Part shown: positions 1 through 7,318 of the stretch, piece by piece
Layout of the letters: every line of letters starts with the position of its first letter
How positions within the stretch are numbered: position 1 is the first letter of the stretch
Assembly: GCA_015056245.1 (NCBI GenBank)
Contig: SVGQ01000008.1
Location: 1 to 48,992, forward strand
DNA from: Clostridiales bacterium
GTDB lineage: Bacteria > Bacillota > Clostridia > Christensenellales > Aristaeellaceae
Direction of reading: 5' to 3'
DNA length: 48,992 nt
Made by a program: the position numbers and the translations under genes
Notes under the pieces: model-generated
What the model saw: only the letters and a program-made list of their open reading frames with translations
The model's database searches: none
What the model was told of the DNA's origin: nothing

Positions 1-118
1 GCTCGCGTAGATAGCGCATGCGCATTCTGCCGTACTTGCCAAGCGGGCGCATGTCCTCGGCAGGAATGCCGATGTTGGGCAGGTAGTAGTCTCCACAGCG
101 GCGATAGGTGAGTTTCAT
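1..118 (-). CDS. tnpV: TnpV-like transposon protein, N-terminal part (runs off left edge)
   Basis: Thirty-nine codons are visible from an ATG at 118 with an AGAGAGG ribosome binding site just upstream. The protein starts MKLTYRRCGDYYLPNIGIPA and continues with RPLGKYGRMRMRYLRE. The GDYYLP and PLGKYGRMR..YL motifs are those I know from TnpV, a small accessory protein of Tn4451-type and related Firmicute transposons whose exact role is unclear. It lies outside the 47-base repeat that bounds the tRNA-Pro element, so it belongs to the flank or to another, probably older, mobile remnant. The rest of the gene is not in the window, so whether it is intact cannot be judged. Confidence 0.55.
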   Translation of the reverse strand, partial: MKLTYRRCGDYYLPNIGIPAEDMRPLGKYGRMRMRYLRE

Positions 119-347
119 GGGTATCCTCTCTTTCTGCTGCAATAGAAAAAGCAGCTATGTACTTGAAGGTTTCCCTTCAAGCCATAACTGCTTGAATTTT
201 CTGTATTTCCCGCGACTCATGACGAGGAGGGGTAAACCTTCCTCTACATAATAATGCGATAGATGGGGTGCACCTCTTTTCATTGGAGTGGCAGTGAGGT
301 GAGGCTTTACGGTCAAAACTGCGGTCAACGCCGTTTTCTCAGGCATC

Positions 348-382
348 AAAAAAGCCCTGTATCTGTCATGATACAGAGCTTT
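348..382 (-). terminator. Leftward terminator, probably the ancestral tRNA-Pro terminator
   Basis: A 13-base stem (351-363 with 370-382, one G-U pair) is followed on the minus strand by six T. It lies five bases beyond the tRNA-Pro 3' remnant, reading the way the tRNA was transcribed. I infer it ended the tRNA-Pro transcript before the element was inserted. Confidence 0.7.
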
Positions 383-386
383 CTAA

Positions 387-433
387 CTGGTCGAGGTGAC
401 AGGATTTGAACCTGCGACCTTTTGGTCCCGAAC
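387..433 (-). repeat. Left att site: 3' remnant of tRNA-Pro
   Basis: These 47 bases are identical to 13289-13335. They cover the tRNA-Pro sequence from the anticodon loop to the CCA end and then diverge abruptly at 434. No 5' half of the tRNA is present here. This is the att copy left at the far end of an element that inserted into the tRNA 3' part, with crossover in or near the anticodon loop as is usual for tyrosine integrases. Confidence 0.85.
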
Positions 434-531
434 GCTGGAATCAATCGTTCAAAAACGTAGTATTTGTCCGAGTTTTTGATGTGATTTGGTGGTGTATAGA
501 CCTTGAAAAAGGTGGTATCGCACCCATCAAA

Positions 532-565
532 ATGTATTGCAATTCGCAATACATTTGCATATAAT
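532..565 (+). promoter_or_regulatory. Toxin-antitoxin promoter with overlapping palindromic operator
   Basis: A -35 TTGCAA (537-542) and -10 TATAAT (560-565) are 17 bases apart. A perfect 9-base inverted repeat, ATGTATTGC / GCAATACAT (532-540 and 546-554), covers the -35 box. This is the usual layout for autorepression by an antitoxin or antitoxin-toxin complex. Confidence 0.7.
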
Positions 566-588
566 AAAACAAAAAAGGAGTGAACCCC

Positions 589-885
589 ATGGCAAAGAGT
601 TCCAATGTTATGGCTCGCGTCGAGCCGGAGATCAAGGAGCAGGCAGAAGGGATCCTGGCACAGCTTGGTCTGCCTGTATCCGTCGTGATCAATTCCCTTT
701 ATCGTCAGATCATCATGCGGAAGGGGCTGCCCTTTTCCATGACTGTACCTGCGGGCATTCCCACCCGCGACACCATGAGCGATGCTGACTTCAATGCCAT
801 GATGAGCCGTGGTCTCACGCAGGCCAAACAGGGTAATTCTGTCCCGTTGGAGGCTGCCATGGCGGATTTGCTCCGTGGGGAGTAA
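589..885 (+). CDS. RelB/DinJ-type antitoxin
   Basis: A 98-residue protein beginning MAKSSNVMARVEPEIKEQAE. The start at 589 is chosen because AAAGGAG lies 9 bases upstream; an in-frame GTG at 580 overlaps that site. The N-terminal part has the ribbon-helix-helix look of RelB/DinJ antitoxins (ARVEPEIKEQAEGILAQLGLP, then SVVINSLYRQII), expected to dimerise and bind the palindrome at 532-554. The C-terminal half should wrap and neutralise the toxin. It is followed after two bases by the toxin gene, and both sit at the left end of the mobile element, where such a pair would favour retention of the element. The family call is firm; the exact toxin target is not known. Confidence 0.85.
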   Translation: MAKSSNVMARVEPEIKEQAEGILAQLGLPVSVVINSLYRQIIMRKGLPFSMTVPAGIPTRDTMSDADFNAMMSRGLTQAKQGNSVPLEAAMADLLRGE

Positions 886-887
886 GC

Positions 888-1214
888 ATGGAGTACGAAG
901 TCAGAATCACGACACAGGCGCAGGAGCAGCTGCGGGAGATCAGAGACTATATCGCCAATGAGCTGTTCGCACCTGATGCCGCACAGAACACGCTACGGCT
1001 GCTGGCTTCCGCAATGGCATCTCTCGCCCATATGCCTGGGCGCGTCCGTTTGGTAGACGAGGAACCCTGGCGCAGCGAAGGTGTACGGATGAAAGCCATT
1101 AAGAATTACCTGATGTACTTCTGGATCGATGAGGAGAAAAAGCTGGTACAGGTCTTTGCGGTCATCTACGCCCGGAGAGATCAGGTCAGTGCGCTTATCA
1201 GTATGGAAATGTAA
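888..1214 (+). CDS. RelE/ParE-family toxin
   Basis: A 108-residue protein starting two bases after the antitoxin stop, with GGGGAG upstream. It has the RelE/ParE fold pattern: an N-terminal strand (YEVRITTQAQEQLREIRDYI), a helix pair, then PWRSEGVRMKAIKNYLMYFWID and a C-terminal strand VFAVIYARRDQ. The VIYARRD end is typical of the ParE/RelE superfamily in which a late arginine matters for activity. RelE members cleave ribosome-bound mRNA and ParE members inhibit gyrase; the sequence alone does not decide which applies here. Transcription ends at the hairpin at 1219-1247. Confidence 0.8.
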   Translation: MEYEVRITTQAQEQLREIRDYIANELFAPDAAQNTLRLLASAMASLAHMPGRVRLVDEEPWRSEGVRMKAIKNYLMYFWIDEEKKLVQVFAVIYARRDQVSALISMEM

Positions 1215-1218
1215 AGGA

Positions 1219-1247
1219 ACCGCCTTGCCGGGCTTCGGCAAGGCGGT
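1219..1247 (+). terminator. Terminator-like hairpin after the toxin gene
   Basis: A perfect 12-base stem ACCGCCTTGCCG / CGGCAAGGCGGT with a 5-base loop starts four bases after the toxin stop, followed by ATATTAT. The T-run is weak. It is the only terminator candidate between the toxin gene and the sugar transporter. Confidence 0.6.
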
Positions 1248-1613
1248 ATATTATAAGCGCACAAGAAAACACTGGTACATCTGCTGAATGATTATGTTAG
1301 TTTATGGCCCCATAATAGAAATTAGCGGCCACTCAGGGTTTTCATCAAGCATTTTCTCGATACGAAAAACAAACCTTCGATAGAAATTAATTATTACAGA
1401 CAAATGCTTATTGATGAACTGGAGGTTATCTTCCTTATTCATTTTTTGATGTATATCTTCATCAATTAGCCATGCACTATAGTTTTCACTGCTTTGAAAC
1501 GAATGGATTTGAAACGATAAACGCATTCTCTTGCCAGCATTTTGCGTTTAAGCATTCTGCGGAATATGATGGATGTTTTGGAAATTCGTTTGCGGAAAAT
1601 GATAAAAACGGCT

Positions 1614-1651
1614 TTAAAGTTGTTGACACAACTTTAATGAGCGTGTATAAT
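1614..1651 (+). promoter_or_regulatory. Sugar-transporter promoter with 24-base palindromic operator
   Basis: TTGACA (1623-1628) and TATAAT (1646-1651) are 17 bases apart, 58 bases upstream of the binding-protein start. A perfect inverted repeat, TTAAAGTTGT-TGAC-ACAACTTTAA (1614-1637), is centred on the -35 box. A repressor bound there would block RNA polymerase. The MarR protein encoded at the end of the operon is one candidate; the shape also recalls XylR/ROK operators of Firmicutes. Confidence 0.85.
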
Positions 1652-1708
1652 ATGCCACAGAGCGGTCGAGAACCGCAAAACAAAAATTGCACAAAGGAGA
1701 TATTCACC

Positions 1709-2959
1709 ATGAAAAAGTTCCTTGCCCTCCTTCTGGCTGCCCTGCTGGTGTTCAGTTGCGTGAGCGCGCTGGCTGAAGGCGAAAAGATCGTCCTGAAGAT
1801 CTACGCCCAGTACGCTGACGACGACACCAAGATCCCCTACGACTACGCTGTGGAAAAGCTGGCTGAAGCTTATCCGAACGTTGAGCTCGAGCTGATCGTG
1901 CAGGCGCAGGATGATGGCGCCACGCTGCTGAGCCTGGCTGCCGGCGGCCAGCTGCCCGATATCTACCAGACCGGTTCCGGCATCTTCGCCACCCTGCGTC
2001 AGAGCAATCAGATGATGGTGCTCAACGATGTGGCCGAGCGCACCGGCTTCGCCGCCAAGGTGTATGATACCTGCAAGGAGTTCCTCTACTCTGACGACGG
2101 CAACATCTACGCCTTCCCCTATGCCGGCCACGAGTATGTGCTGCTGTATGTGAACAAGGCTCTGTTCGAGCAGTACAACCTTGAGATCCCCACCACCTTC
2201 GACGAGCTGAAGGCTTGCGCTGAGGTGTTCAATGCCAACGGTATCGTTCCCATGGCCCTGTTCGCTCAGGAAGGCTGGAACGCCGCTGCTGTTTACGACA
2301 TCGTGGCGACCCGCTACAATGCCGGCGGCATCAAGGCTCTGGACAACGGCACTGCCAGCATCACCGACGAAGCCTATGTGAAGGCTGCTGAAGTGGTTGC
2401 GGATCTGGCTCAGGCTGGCGTGTTCCAGACTGGCGCTACCTCCACCAACTACGACCAGGCTTCTGAAATGTTCCTCTCCGGCAAGGCTGCCATGTTCGTC
2501 AACGGCCAGTGGTACATCCCCGATGCCGAGAAGGCTCTGGGCGAGAATGCGATCTGGATTCCCTATCCCTCCTACAGCGAGGAAGCCTTCGAGGCCAGCA
2601 AGACCGCTTTCTGCGGCAGCGGCAGCGTGTCTGGCTACGCCGTCAACCCCGATAGCCCCAACGCCGAGCTGGCCGCTGAGGTTGCCGCCTTCATCAGCGA
2701 GAAGTACTGCGAAGCCAAGATCGTCCTGCGCTCCAGCCCGCTGGTGGCTCTGGATGTTGGCATGACCAACGACGAGCTGCCTGTGATGATGCAGGATCTG
2801 GTGGCTACCATCCCCACCATGACCAGCACCACCGCCTTCACCTGGGGCCTGACCAATCCCACCTTTACCGAAGCCATCGGCACCTGGTCTCAGGCGCTCA
2901 TCAGCGGCGAGTACTCCGCTCAGGAAGTGATCGACGAGATCGCTGCCGTGATGGAATGA
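1709..2959 (+). CDS. Extracellular sugar-binding protein of a CUT1 ABC transporter
   Basis: A 416-residue protein; the start at 1709 has AAAGGAGA upstream. Residues 1-23 form a signal peptide ending SALA-EG. There is no strict lipobox, only VFSC. The mature part has the family 1 solute-binding pattern: KIYAQYADDD, then ELELIVQAQDDGATLLSLAAGGQLPDI near residues 50-80, a central GHEYVLLYVNKALFEQYNLEIPTTFDEL segment, and SEMFLSGKAAMFVNGQWY. These proteins capture oligosaccharides outside the cell. It is the first gene of a transporter operon with two permeases and is separated from them by a stem-loop that probably lowers permease expression. The substrate cannot be read from the sequence. The gene lies inside the tRNA-Pro element. 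Confidence 0.88.
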   Translation: MKKFLALLLAALLVFSCVSALAEGEKIVLKIYAQYADDDTKIPYDYAVEKLAEAYPNVELELIVQAQDDGATLLSLAAGGQLPDIYQTGSGIFATLRQSNQMMVLNDVAERTGFAAKVYDTCKEFLYSDDGNIYAFPYAGHEYVLLYVNKALFEQYNLEIPTTFDELKACAEVFNANGIVPMALFAQEGWNAAAVYDIVATRYNAGGIKALDNGTASITDEAYVKAAEVVADLAQAGVFQTGATSTNYDQASEMFLSGKAAMFVNGQWYIPDAEKALGENAIWIPYPSYSEEAFEASKTAFCGSGSVSGYAVNPDSPNAELAAEVAAFISEKYCEAKIVLRSSPLVALDVGMTNDELPVMMQDLVATIPTMTSTTAFTWGLTNPTFTEAIGTWSQALISGEYSAQEVIDEIAAVME

Positions 2960-2985
2960 CCCTTCCAGCTGCTTTGCAGCGGTTT

Positions 2986-3014
2986 GGGCTGCCGTGTTTC
3001 ACGGCAGCCCTTTT
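2986..3014 (+). terminator. Intra-operon stem-loop (attenuator) after the binding-protein gene
   Basis: A perfect 11-base stem GGGCTGCCGTG / CACGGCAGCCC is followed by TTTT. It lies between the binding-protein gene and the first permease. Partial termination or mRNA stabilisation here would give the usual excess of binding protein over permease. Confidence 0.75.
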
Positions 3015-3044
3015 CCCTTATCAACAGCAACCTTCGGAGGCATT

Positions 3045-3962
3045 ATGAAACGCTATCTTTCCAACCGCTGGGCTATCATCGCATTCATCGCTCCGGCGCT
3101 GATCCTGTTTGGCGTATTCGTGTTCTATCCGCTTCTTCAGGTCTTTTTCTACAGCTTCACCGAGTGGGACGGCGTAAATCCTGCCGTGTTCACCGGGCTT
3201 GCAAACTACCGCAAACTCTTTGATTATTCCGCCTTTAAGGTAGCTAACCTCAACGGCCTCAAGTTTGGCGCAGTTATCACCGTGTATCAGATCGTTCTGG
3301 CTACCATCTTTGCCATTGCCGTCAGCGACAAGCGCATCCACTGCCGCAAGTTCTTCCGCACGGCATACTTTATCCCTGTGGTGCTCAGCGTAACCGTCGT
3401 GTGTCAGCTGTGGGTTTCCATCATGGAGCCTACCAACGGCCTCATCAACGCCATTGCGCGCGCTCTGGGCATCAACTGGCAGCAGAACTGGCTGGGCAAG
3501 CGCTATGAGGCCATCTATGCCATCGCCTTCGTCAATGCGTGGCAGTGGATGGGCTATCAGTTCGCTCTGCTGGTGGCAGGTATGAAATCCATCGGCGAGG
3601 AGTACTATGAAGCGGCTGAAATCGATGGAGCCACGGCGCTCAAGTCGCACTGGTACATCACGCTTCCGCTGCTCAAGGATACCTATAACTTCTGCCTGCT
3701 GGTGTCCGTAACCGGCGGCATCAAGGCCTTTACTGAAATGCAGATCATGACCGGCGGCGGTCCCGGCACGGCGACCTACACGCTGACCTACATCATGTAC
3801 CGTCAGGCGTTCGTCAGTCATAAGTACGGCTACGGCCTCTCCGCCGCGGCCATTCTGGTACTGGAATGTCTGGTTGTGATCATGATTCTAAACTGGCTCT
3901 TCAAGGATCGTGAAACGCCCCTGCTCAAGAGGCGCAGTCTGAAGGGAGGCGAGCTGGCATGA
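3045..3962 (+). CDS. CUT1 sugar ABC transporter permease (MalF/UgpA type)
   Basis: A 305-residue membrane protein with about six transmembrane segments, the first at AIIAFIAPALILFGVFVFYP. The start at 3045 follows TTCGGAGG by a few bases. The cytoplasmic coupling loop for the ATPase has the EAA motif, EYYEAAEIDGATALKSHWYI, around residues 185-205. It is one half of the membrane channel, pairing with the next gene, whose start overlaps its stop by four bases. No ATPase gene is present in the operon, as in many Firmicute CUT1 systems that share an MsmX/UgpC-type ATPase encoded elsewhere. Confidence 0.9.
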   Translation: MKRYLSNRWAIIAFIAPALILFGVFVFYPLLQVFFYSFTEWDGVNPAVFTGLANYRKLFDYSAFKVANLNGLKFGAVITVYQIVLATIFAIAVSDKRIHCRKFFRTAYFIPVVLSVTVVCQLWVSIMEPTNGLINAIARALGINWQQNWLGKRYEAIYAIAFVNAWQWMGYQFALLVAGMKSIGEEYYEAAEIDGATALKSHWYITLPLLKDTYNFCLLVSVTGGIKAFTEMQIMTGGGPGTATYTLTYIMYRQAFVSHKYGYGLSAAAILVLECLVVIMILNWLFKDRETPLLKRRSLKGGELA

Positions 3963-4840
3963 GTACCGTACCCGTCAAGAAAAAGGCTAAGCTTGGCAGC
4001 CCGCGCCAGCATCGCGGTGTATCCTCCGTACTGTTCACCATCTTCCTGTGGCTGTACGCGGTCATTTCCCTCTATCCGCTTTTATGGATGATCTTCTATT
4101 CCTTCAAGAGCAATGAGGAAATCTTCGTCACCAATCCCTTTGGACCGCCCATTGCGTGGAAGTTTGAAAACTACGTCAACGCCTGGACACAGTACGATGT
4201 GCCGCTGTACTTCAAAAACAGCATCATCGTCGGCGCCCTGACGGTAGCCATCACCATCATATGCGCCATGATGTTCACCTTCGCCGTGGCGAGACTGCGT
4301 TGGAAGCTGAGCGAAACAGCCCGCACGTTTATCGCGCTGGGCATGTTCATCCCGGTGCAGGCGATCATGCTGCCCGTTGTGCAGACCGTGAGCGGTCTTG
4401 GCCTGATGGGTACCCGCTGGTCGCTCATCTTCCCGTACGCAGGCATCAACCTCGCCTTTGCGTGCATGGTGTACTACGGCTTCTTTAAGGGCATTCCCAA
4501 GGAAATGGAGGAAGCCGCCTGCATGGACGGCGCGAACATCGCCCAGACCTTCCTCTACATCATGGTTCCGCTGGTCGCGCCTGCCACGATCACCATCGCT
4601 ATTTATGTGTTCCTTTCCGCATGGAATGAATTCATTCTGGCTAACGTGCTGGTCGGCACCACCGCGCATCTCAAAACCCTGCCGCTGGGCGTGCTGTTCT
4701 TCCAGGGACAGTTTACCACGGACTGGGGCAGCATGGGCGCAACCATGGTCATCGCCAGCCTTCCCGCCATCATCGTCTACTGCCTCTTCTCCGAACGCGT
4801 GGAGCAGGCCATGACGGTATCCGGCGCTGTGAAGGGCTAA
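3959..4840 (+). CDS. CUT1 sugar ABC transporter permease (MalG/UgpE type)
   Basis: A 293-residue membrane protein overlapping the previous gene by ATGA, which implies translational coupling. A basic N-terminal stretch is followed by a transmembrane helix (LFTIFLWLYAVISLYPLLWM) and the MalG-family periplasmic motif FKSNEEIFVTNPFGPP. The EAA loop KEMEEAACMDGANIAQTFLY lies near residues 180-200, and the SAWNEFILANVLV helix is typical of CUT1 second permeases. It completes the membrane part of the transporter. The operon ends three bases later at a strong terminator. No glycosidase accompanies it. Confidence 0.9.
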   Translation: MSTVPVKKKAKLGSPRQHRGVSSVLFTIFLWLYAVISLYPLLWMIFYSFKSNEEIFVTNPFGPPIAWKFENYVNAWTQYDVPLYFKNSIIVGALTVAITIICAMMFTFAVARLRWKLSETARTFIALGMFIPVQAIMLPVVQTVSGLGLMGTRWSLIFPYAGINLAFACMVYYGFFKGIPKEMEEAACMDGANIAQTFLYIMVPLVAPATITIAIYVFLSAWNEFILANVLVGTTAHLKTLPLGVLFFQGQFTTDWGSMGATMVIASLPAIIVYCLFSERVEQAMTVSGAVKG

Positions 4841-4844
4841 AAAA

Positions 4845-4889
4845 CAACAAAAACAGGAAACGCACCTGTGCGCTTCCTGTTTTTTGTTG
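4845..4889 (+). terminator. Terminator of the sugar-transporter operon
   Basis: A long stem, CAACAAAAACAGGAA plus CGCA, pairs with TGCG plus TTCCTGTTTTTTGTTG. It contains T-runs in both directions. Its right arm overlaps the -35 region of the marR promoter. Confidence 0.85.
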
Positions 4890-4915
4890 CAATCGGGGCA
4901 TGCAGTGTGTATAAT
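4887..4915 (+). promoter_or_regulatory. Promoter of the MarR-family gene
   Basis: TTGCAA (4887-4892) and TATAAT (4910-4915) are 17 bases apart, 23 bases before the MarR start. The promoter begins within the terminator of the transporter operon, so marR is a separate transcription unit. Confidence 0.75.
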
Positions 4916-4937
4916 GTCAACAAAGGGAGGGAGACGG

Positions 4938-5375
4938 ATGGATCAACTGGCGAAGAACTACAAAACACTGGTGCGCAACGCGTGGCGGCTGTTCTATCTG
5001 TCACACCGCGCATGGTCACATCCCATTGAACAGGCCGGGCTGACCACCGCCAGCTTTCCGGTGCTGGAGATGATTGTGCACAATCCCGGCGTTACCCAGC
5101 AGGAGATTACCGATCAGGTAAGCCTTGACAAAAGCTGCACATCACGTGCCTGCAAGGCTTTGGAGGCAGCTGAATTTATCCATCGGGAAAAGTGCCTGAA
5201 ATCCGCCCATGCCTTCCGCTGTTATCCAACGGAAAAAGCAGCCGCGGTAGTGGATGAAATTGTCGACAAAGAAAGCCGGCATATTCACCGGCTTTTTGAG
5301 GAAGAGAATCCTGAAGAAATGGAAAAGGCCATTGCTCTTCTGGCTCATTTGATTGAGAAAATGCAAAAAGAATAA
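4938..5375 (+). CDS. MarR-family transcriptional regulator
   Basis: A 145-residue protein starting at 4938 after AAAGGGAGGG. It has the winged-helix layout of MarR: a dimerisation helix (LVRNAWRLFYLSHRAW), then LTTASFPVLEMIVHNPGVTQQEITDQVSLDKSCTSRACKALEAAEFIHRE, the helix-turn-helix and wing, and C-terminal helices (EMEKAIALLAHLIEKMQKE). MarR proteins are dimers that bind short palindromes and release them on ligand binding. It has its own promoter right after the sugar operon within the same element. It may control that operon through the palindrome at 1614-1637, but no copy of that palindrome was seen at its own promoter, so the link is only inferred. Confidence 0.85.
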   Translation: MDQLAKNYKTLVRNAWRLFYLSHRAWSHPIEQAGLTTASFPVLEMIVHNPGVTQQEITDQVSLDKSCTSRACKALEAAEFIHREKCLKSAHAFRCYPTEKAAAVVDEIVDKESRHIHRLFEEENPEEMEKAIALLAHLIEKMQKE

Positions 5376-5387
5376 ATCCCTTCGCCG

Positions 5388-5666
5388 TCAGCAGCGTGTG
5401 AGATGCACGATCATGCTGGCGGCGTCGCTTTGCCCAAATTCAGGCAAAATGCCATGATGCTTGAGCACTCCACCATGCCAGAGACAACCTTCTTCATCCT
5501 TGTAGACAGCCGTTTCGTCAATGTCTGTTACGCGGATGCGGGCATGCTCGGCATTGGCCTGTGCGTATTGGGAAACAAGACCTTCTATCGTCATGTGGAG
5601 CCTTCCTATGCAAGATTGTACATACTTATTGATATTATAATTTAGCATGTGCATCATGTCAAACAT
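5388..5666 (-). CDS. Small protein of unknown function, convergent to marR
   Basis: A possible 92-residue protein reading leftward from an ATG at 5666 with AAAGGAGA about 10 bases upstream. A TATAAT-like -10 lies at 5747-5752, with no convincing -35. The protein begins MFDMMHMLNYNINKYVQSC and continues with a segment rich in charged residues, ending EEGCLWHGGVLKHHGILPEFG then SDAASMIVHLTRC. I do not recognise the family. There is no signal peptide or membrane helix. It is tail to tail with marR, 12 bases apart, and is a minor cargo gene of the element. The good ribosome binding site makes it more credible than a chance frame. Confidence 0.5.
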   Translation of the reverse strand: MFDMMHMLNYNINKYVQSCIGRLHMTIEGLVSQYAQANAEHARIRVTDIDETAVYKDEEGCLWHGGVLKHHGILPEFGQSDAASMIVHLTRC

Positions 5667-5719
5667 GGTAGCAATGTCTCCTTTCCCTCCCAATGAATTT
5701 TGCACTCATATAACAGAAA

Positions 5720-6097
5720 ACAAAATCACACACATCTCGCATAAGTATTATATTTGCTTTTCATGCTTTCTATTTGACTATTTTTGCATATAGGCGCTGG
5801 GTCATCCAATAGGGGCGCGAGCATCCCTGTTGGCACACAACTTTGCATGCAAAGTGTAGTGTGTTATACCTTTTGTGGGCGCTGACGCTGGAAAGGTGCT
5901 GTCCCCGGGGCCGGACAGAGCCTTGCCTGCGGCATGAGGGCAGGCGGGTTTTGTGGACAAGTGCCACGAAAACACCGGGCTTTGCAGGAGCAAAAGCCGC
6001 CTGACCGGGAAGAGTTGGGGCAGGAATGCCTGCAGCCATGCGGAAGGCTTCCTGCCCCAACGTCCCGCAAAAGGGATACTCACCCCGCCGCAGCGGA
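5720..6097. other. Non-coding, hairpin-rich region of the mobile element
   Basis: No convincing gene is seen in about 380 bases. It holds a perfect 16-base palindrome, ACTTTGCATGCAAAGT (5840-5855), and a 12-base inverted repeat, TTGGGGCAGGAA / TTCCTGCCCCAA (6015-6026 and 6049-6060), whose loop has a further 4-base stem. Several other GC-rich inverted pairs lie between 5895 and 6000. Such density of structure suggests an origin, a transfer or replication site, or a structured transcript end for the sigma-like gene. Which one cannot be told from sequence alone. Confidence 0.5.
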
Positions 6098-7285
6098 TCA
6101 CTCCCACGGGTCGAGGGCGAGCAGGGTTTCCTTCGGCAGTTTGTCATTATCACAGCCCAGAAGATACGCAATGGCTTTCCCGGCAAACACGTTGGAGCGG
6201 ATGGTATCCCCGTCAGCAAGCCGGATGATCCGTGCGGTTCCGTTCTCAAAATCGAATACCATCTCGCCCCATTCGCCGTCGCAGTCTGCCTGATACAGGT
6301 AGGTAGCGGCGGCGATTTTCTTTTTGCGTTTGGTCTTGCTGGTCTGCTTCAGGCGAATGGCATGCAGCGCTCCGTCAGCCACCAGATGCTCCGTCAGATG
6401 ATCAACGGCTTTCCGGTAAGCACGTTCTGCTCCGCTGGCGCTGCTGCCTTCAAACAGGATGGCAAGCTCCTCGAAGGTGGGCCGCTTCTCCCACGATCCC
6501 ACCCTTCCGCAGTTCATACAGATGGACAGCCGCTTTTCCAGTAGAGTCTGTTCCCGGTAGTTCAGTTTGTCAAAAGCACGCTCCACCTGACTGGCCCGCA
6601 TGCCGTTCCAGAGTCTTTCCGTGTAGTCCCAATGATCGTCCTGGGTCACATCCATCTGGGTGCGTTCGCTGTCATCATCACAAACTGTTTTGAAAAACGA
6701 ATGACGGTTCCGGAGTCCACGGACAGTATCCAGATACTCCTGAGCAAGCGCAGGATCGCAGTTGTATTTTTCCGAAAACGCTGCAATAGGATCGGATTCG
6801 TTGTGCCACATCCACGCCATGGTGCGCAGCATTTTGTAATTGCTCAGCGAAGATACCGACCAGGATTCTTCCCCCATCTGAAACTTCTGGATCTCATCTT
6901 TCACAAATGGGTAGATGTAGGTAGTGAACTCCGCGCCTTTTTCAGGATCGTAATCCACCAACTTTTCCAAAAGCATCGTCTGACAGGACAGCTTGATATC
7001 CAAAAATCTTTCACCGCTGAGCGAGTCAAAACTGTCGGATTGCAGCGCAGAACGGATGCGCTTGTTGAGAAAAACTTCATAGTGATGCAGGAAGAACGAG
7101 AAGTATTTCAGCTCTTTTTTCAGAATGGCGAGCAGAACATATGCGTTCAGATTCTCCATCTCCGGTGGTTCGGGTTGCAGCTGGAAGATGCGCTCTGCCT
7201 CCACCAAAGTGATCCGCTCTTCGCCTAAAAGCGGTTTGTATTTGGGAGCATAACCGGTCATGTCCCACGAATAATCCGTCAGCAT
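6098..7285 (-). CDS. Sigma-70-like protein of a mobile element
   Basis: A 395-residue protein starting at 7285 after GGAAGGAGG. Residues about 60-160 resemble sigma region 2/3: HHYEVFLNKRIRSALQ, then YDPEKGAEFTTYIYPFVKDEIQKF, followed by a tryptophan/serine-rich turn. Residues about 235-305 look like region 4, with LNYREQTLLEKRLS and a helix-turn-helix-like TFEELAILFEGSSASGAERAYRKAVDHL, interrupted by an inserted CMNC-type segment. The last 90 residues, after a basic linker (KTKRKKK), match no family I know. It is the second gene after the DUF6076-like gene, 33 bases downstream, in an operon opposite the replication-transfer genes. It may direct transcription of element genes. The sigma assignment rests on pattern, not a search. 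Confidence 0.55.
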   Translation of the reverse strand: MLTDYSWDMTGYAPKYKPLLGEERITLVEAERIFQLQPEPPEMENLNAYVLLAILKKELKYFSFFLHHYEVFLNKRIRSALQSDSFDSLSGERFLDIKLSCQTMLLEKLVDYDPEKGAEFTTYIYPFVKDEIQKFQMGEESWSVSSLSNYKMLRTMAWMWHNESDPIAAFSEKYNCDPALAQEYLDTVRGLRNRHSFFKTVCDDDSERTQMDVTQDDHWDYTERLWNGMRASQVERAFDKLNYREQTLLEKRLSICMNCGRVGSWEKRPTFEELAILFEGSSASGAERAYRKAVDHLTEHLVADGALHAIRLKQTSKTKRKKKIAAATYLYQADCDGEWGEMVFDFENGTARIIRLADGDTIRSNVFAGKAIAYLLGCDNDKLPKETLLALDPWE

Positions 7286-7318
7286 TGCGCACCTCCTTCC
7301 GTGTCAATTTTGAAAAAC

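Noticed and set aside
155-349. Leftward 64-codon frame just upstream of the TnpV-like gene
   Set aside because: Its start lies in the terminator at 348-382, it has no clear ribosome binding site and no recognisable domain. Its place 36 bases before tnpV is suggestive but not enough.
346-549. Leftward frame across the tRNA-Pro remnant
   Set aside because: The RSQVQILSPRP-type peptide is a well-known shadow of tRNA sequence.
1302-1526. Leftward 74-codon frame between the toxin gene and the sugar operon
   Set aside because: No good ribosome binding site, AT-rich, no family recognised. It could be a decayed gene end; the 1248-1613 gap otherwise shows nothing I can support.
5770-6249. Leftward 159-codon frame overlapping the end of the sigma-like gene
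   Set aside because: Composition is Pro/Cys/Arg-rich without domain signal, it overlaps a better gene and passes through strong hairpins.
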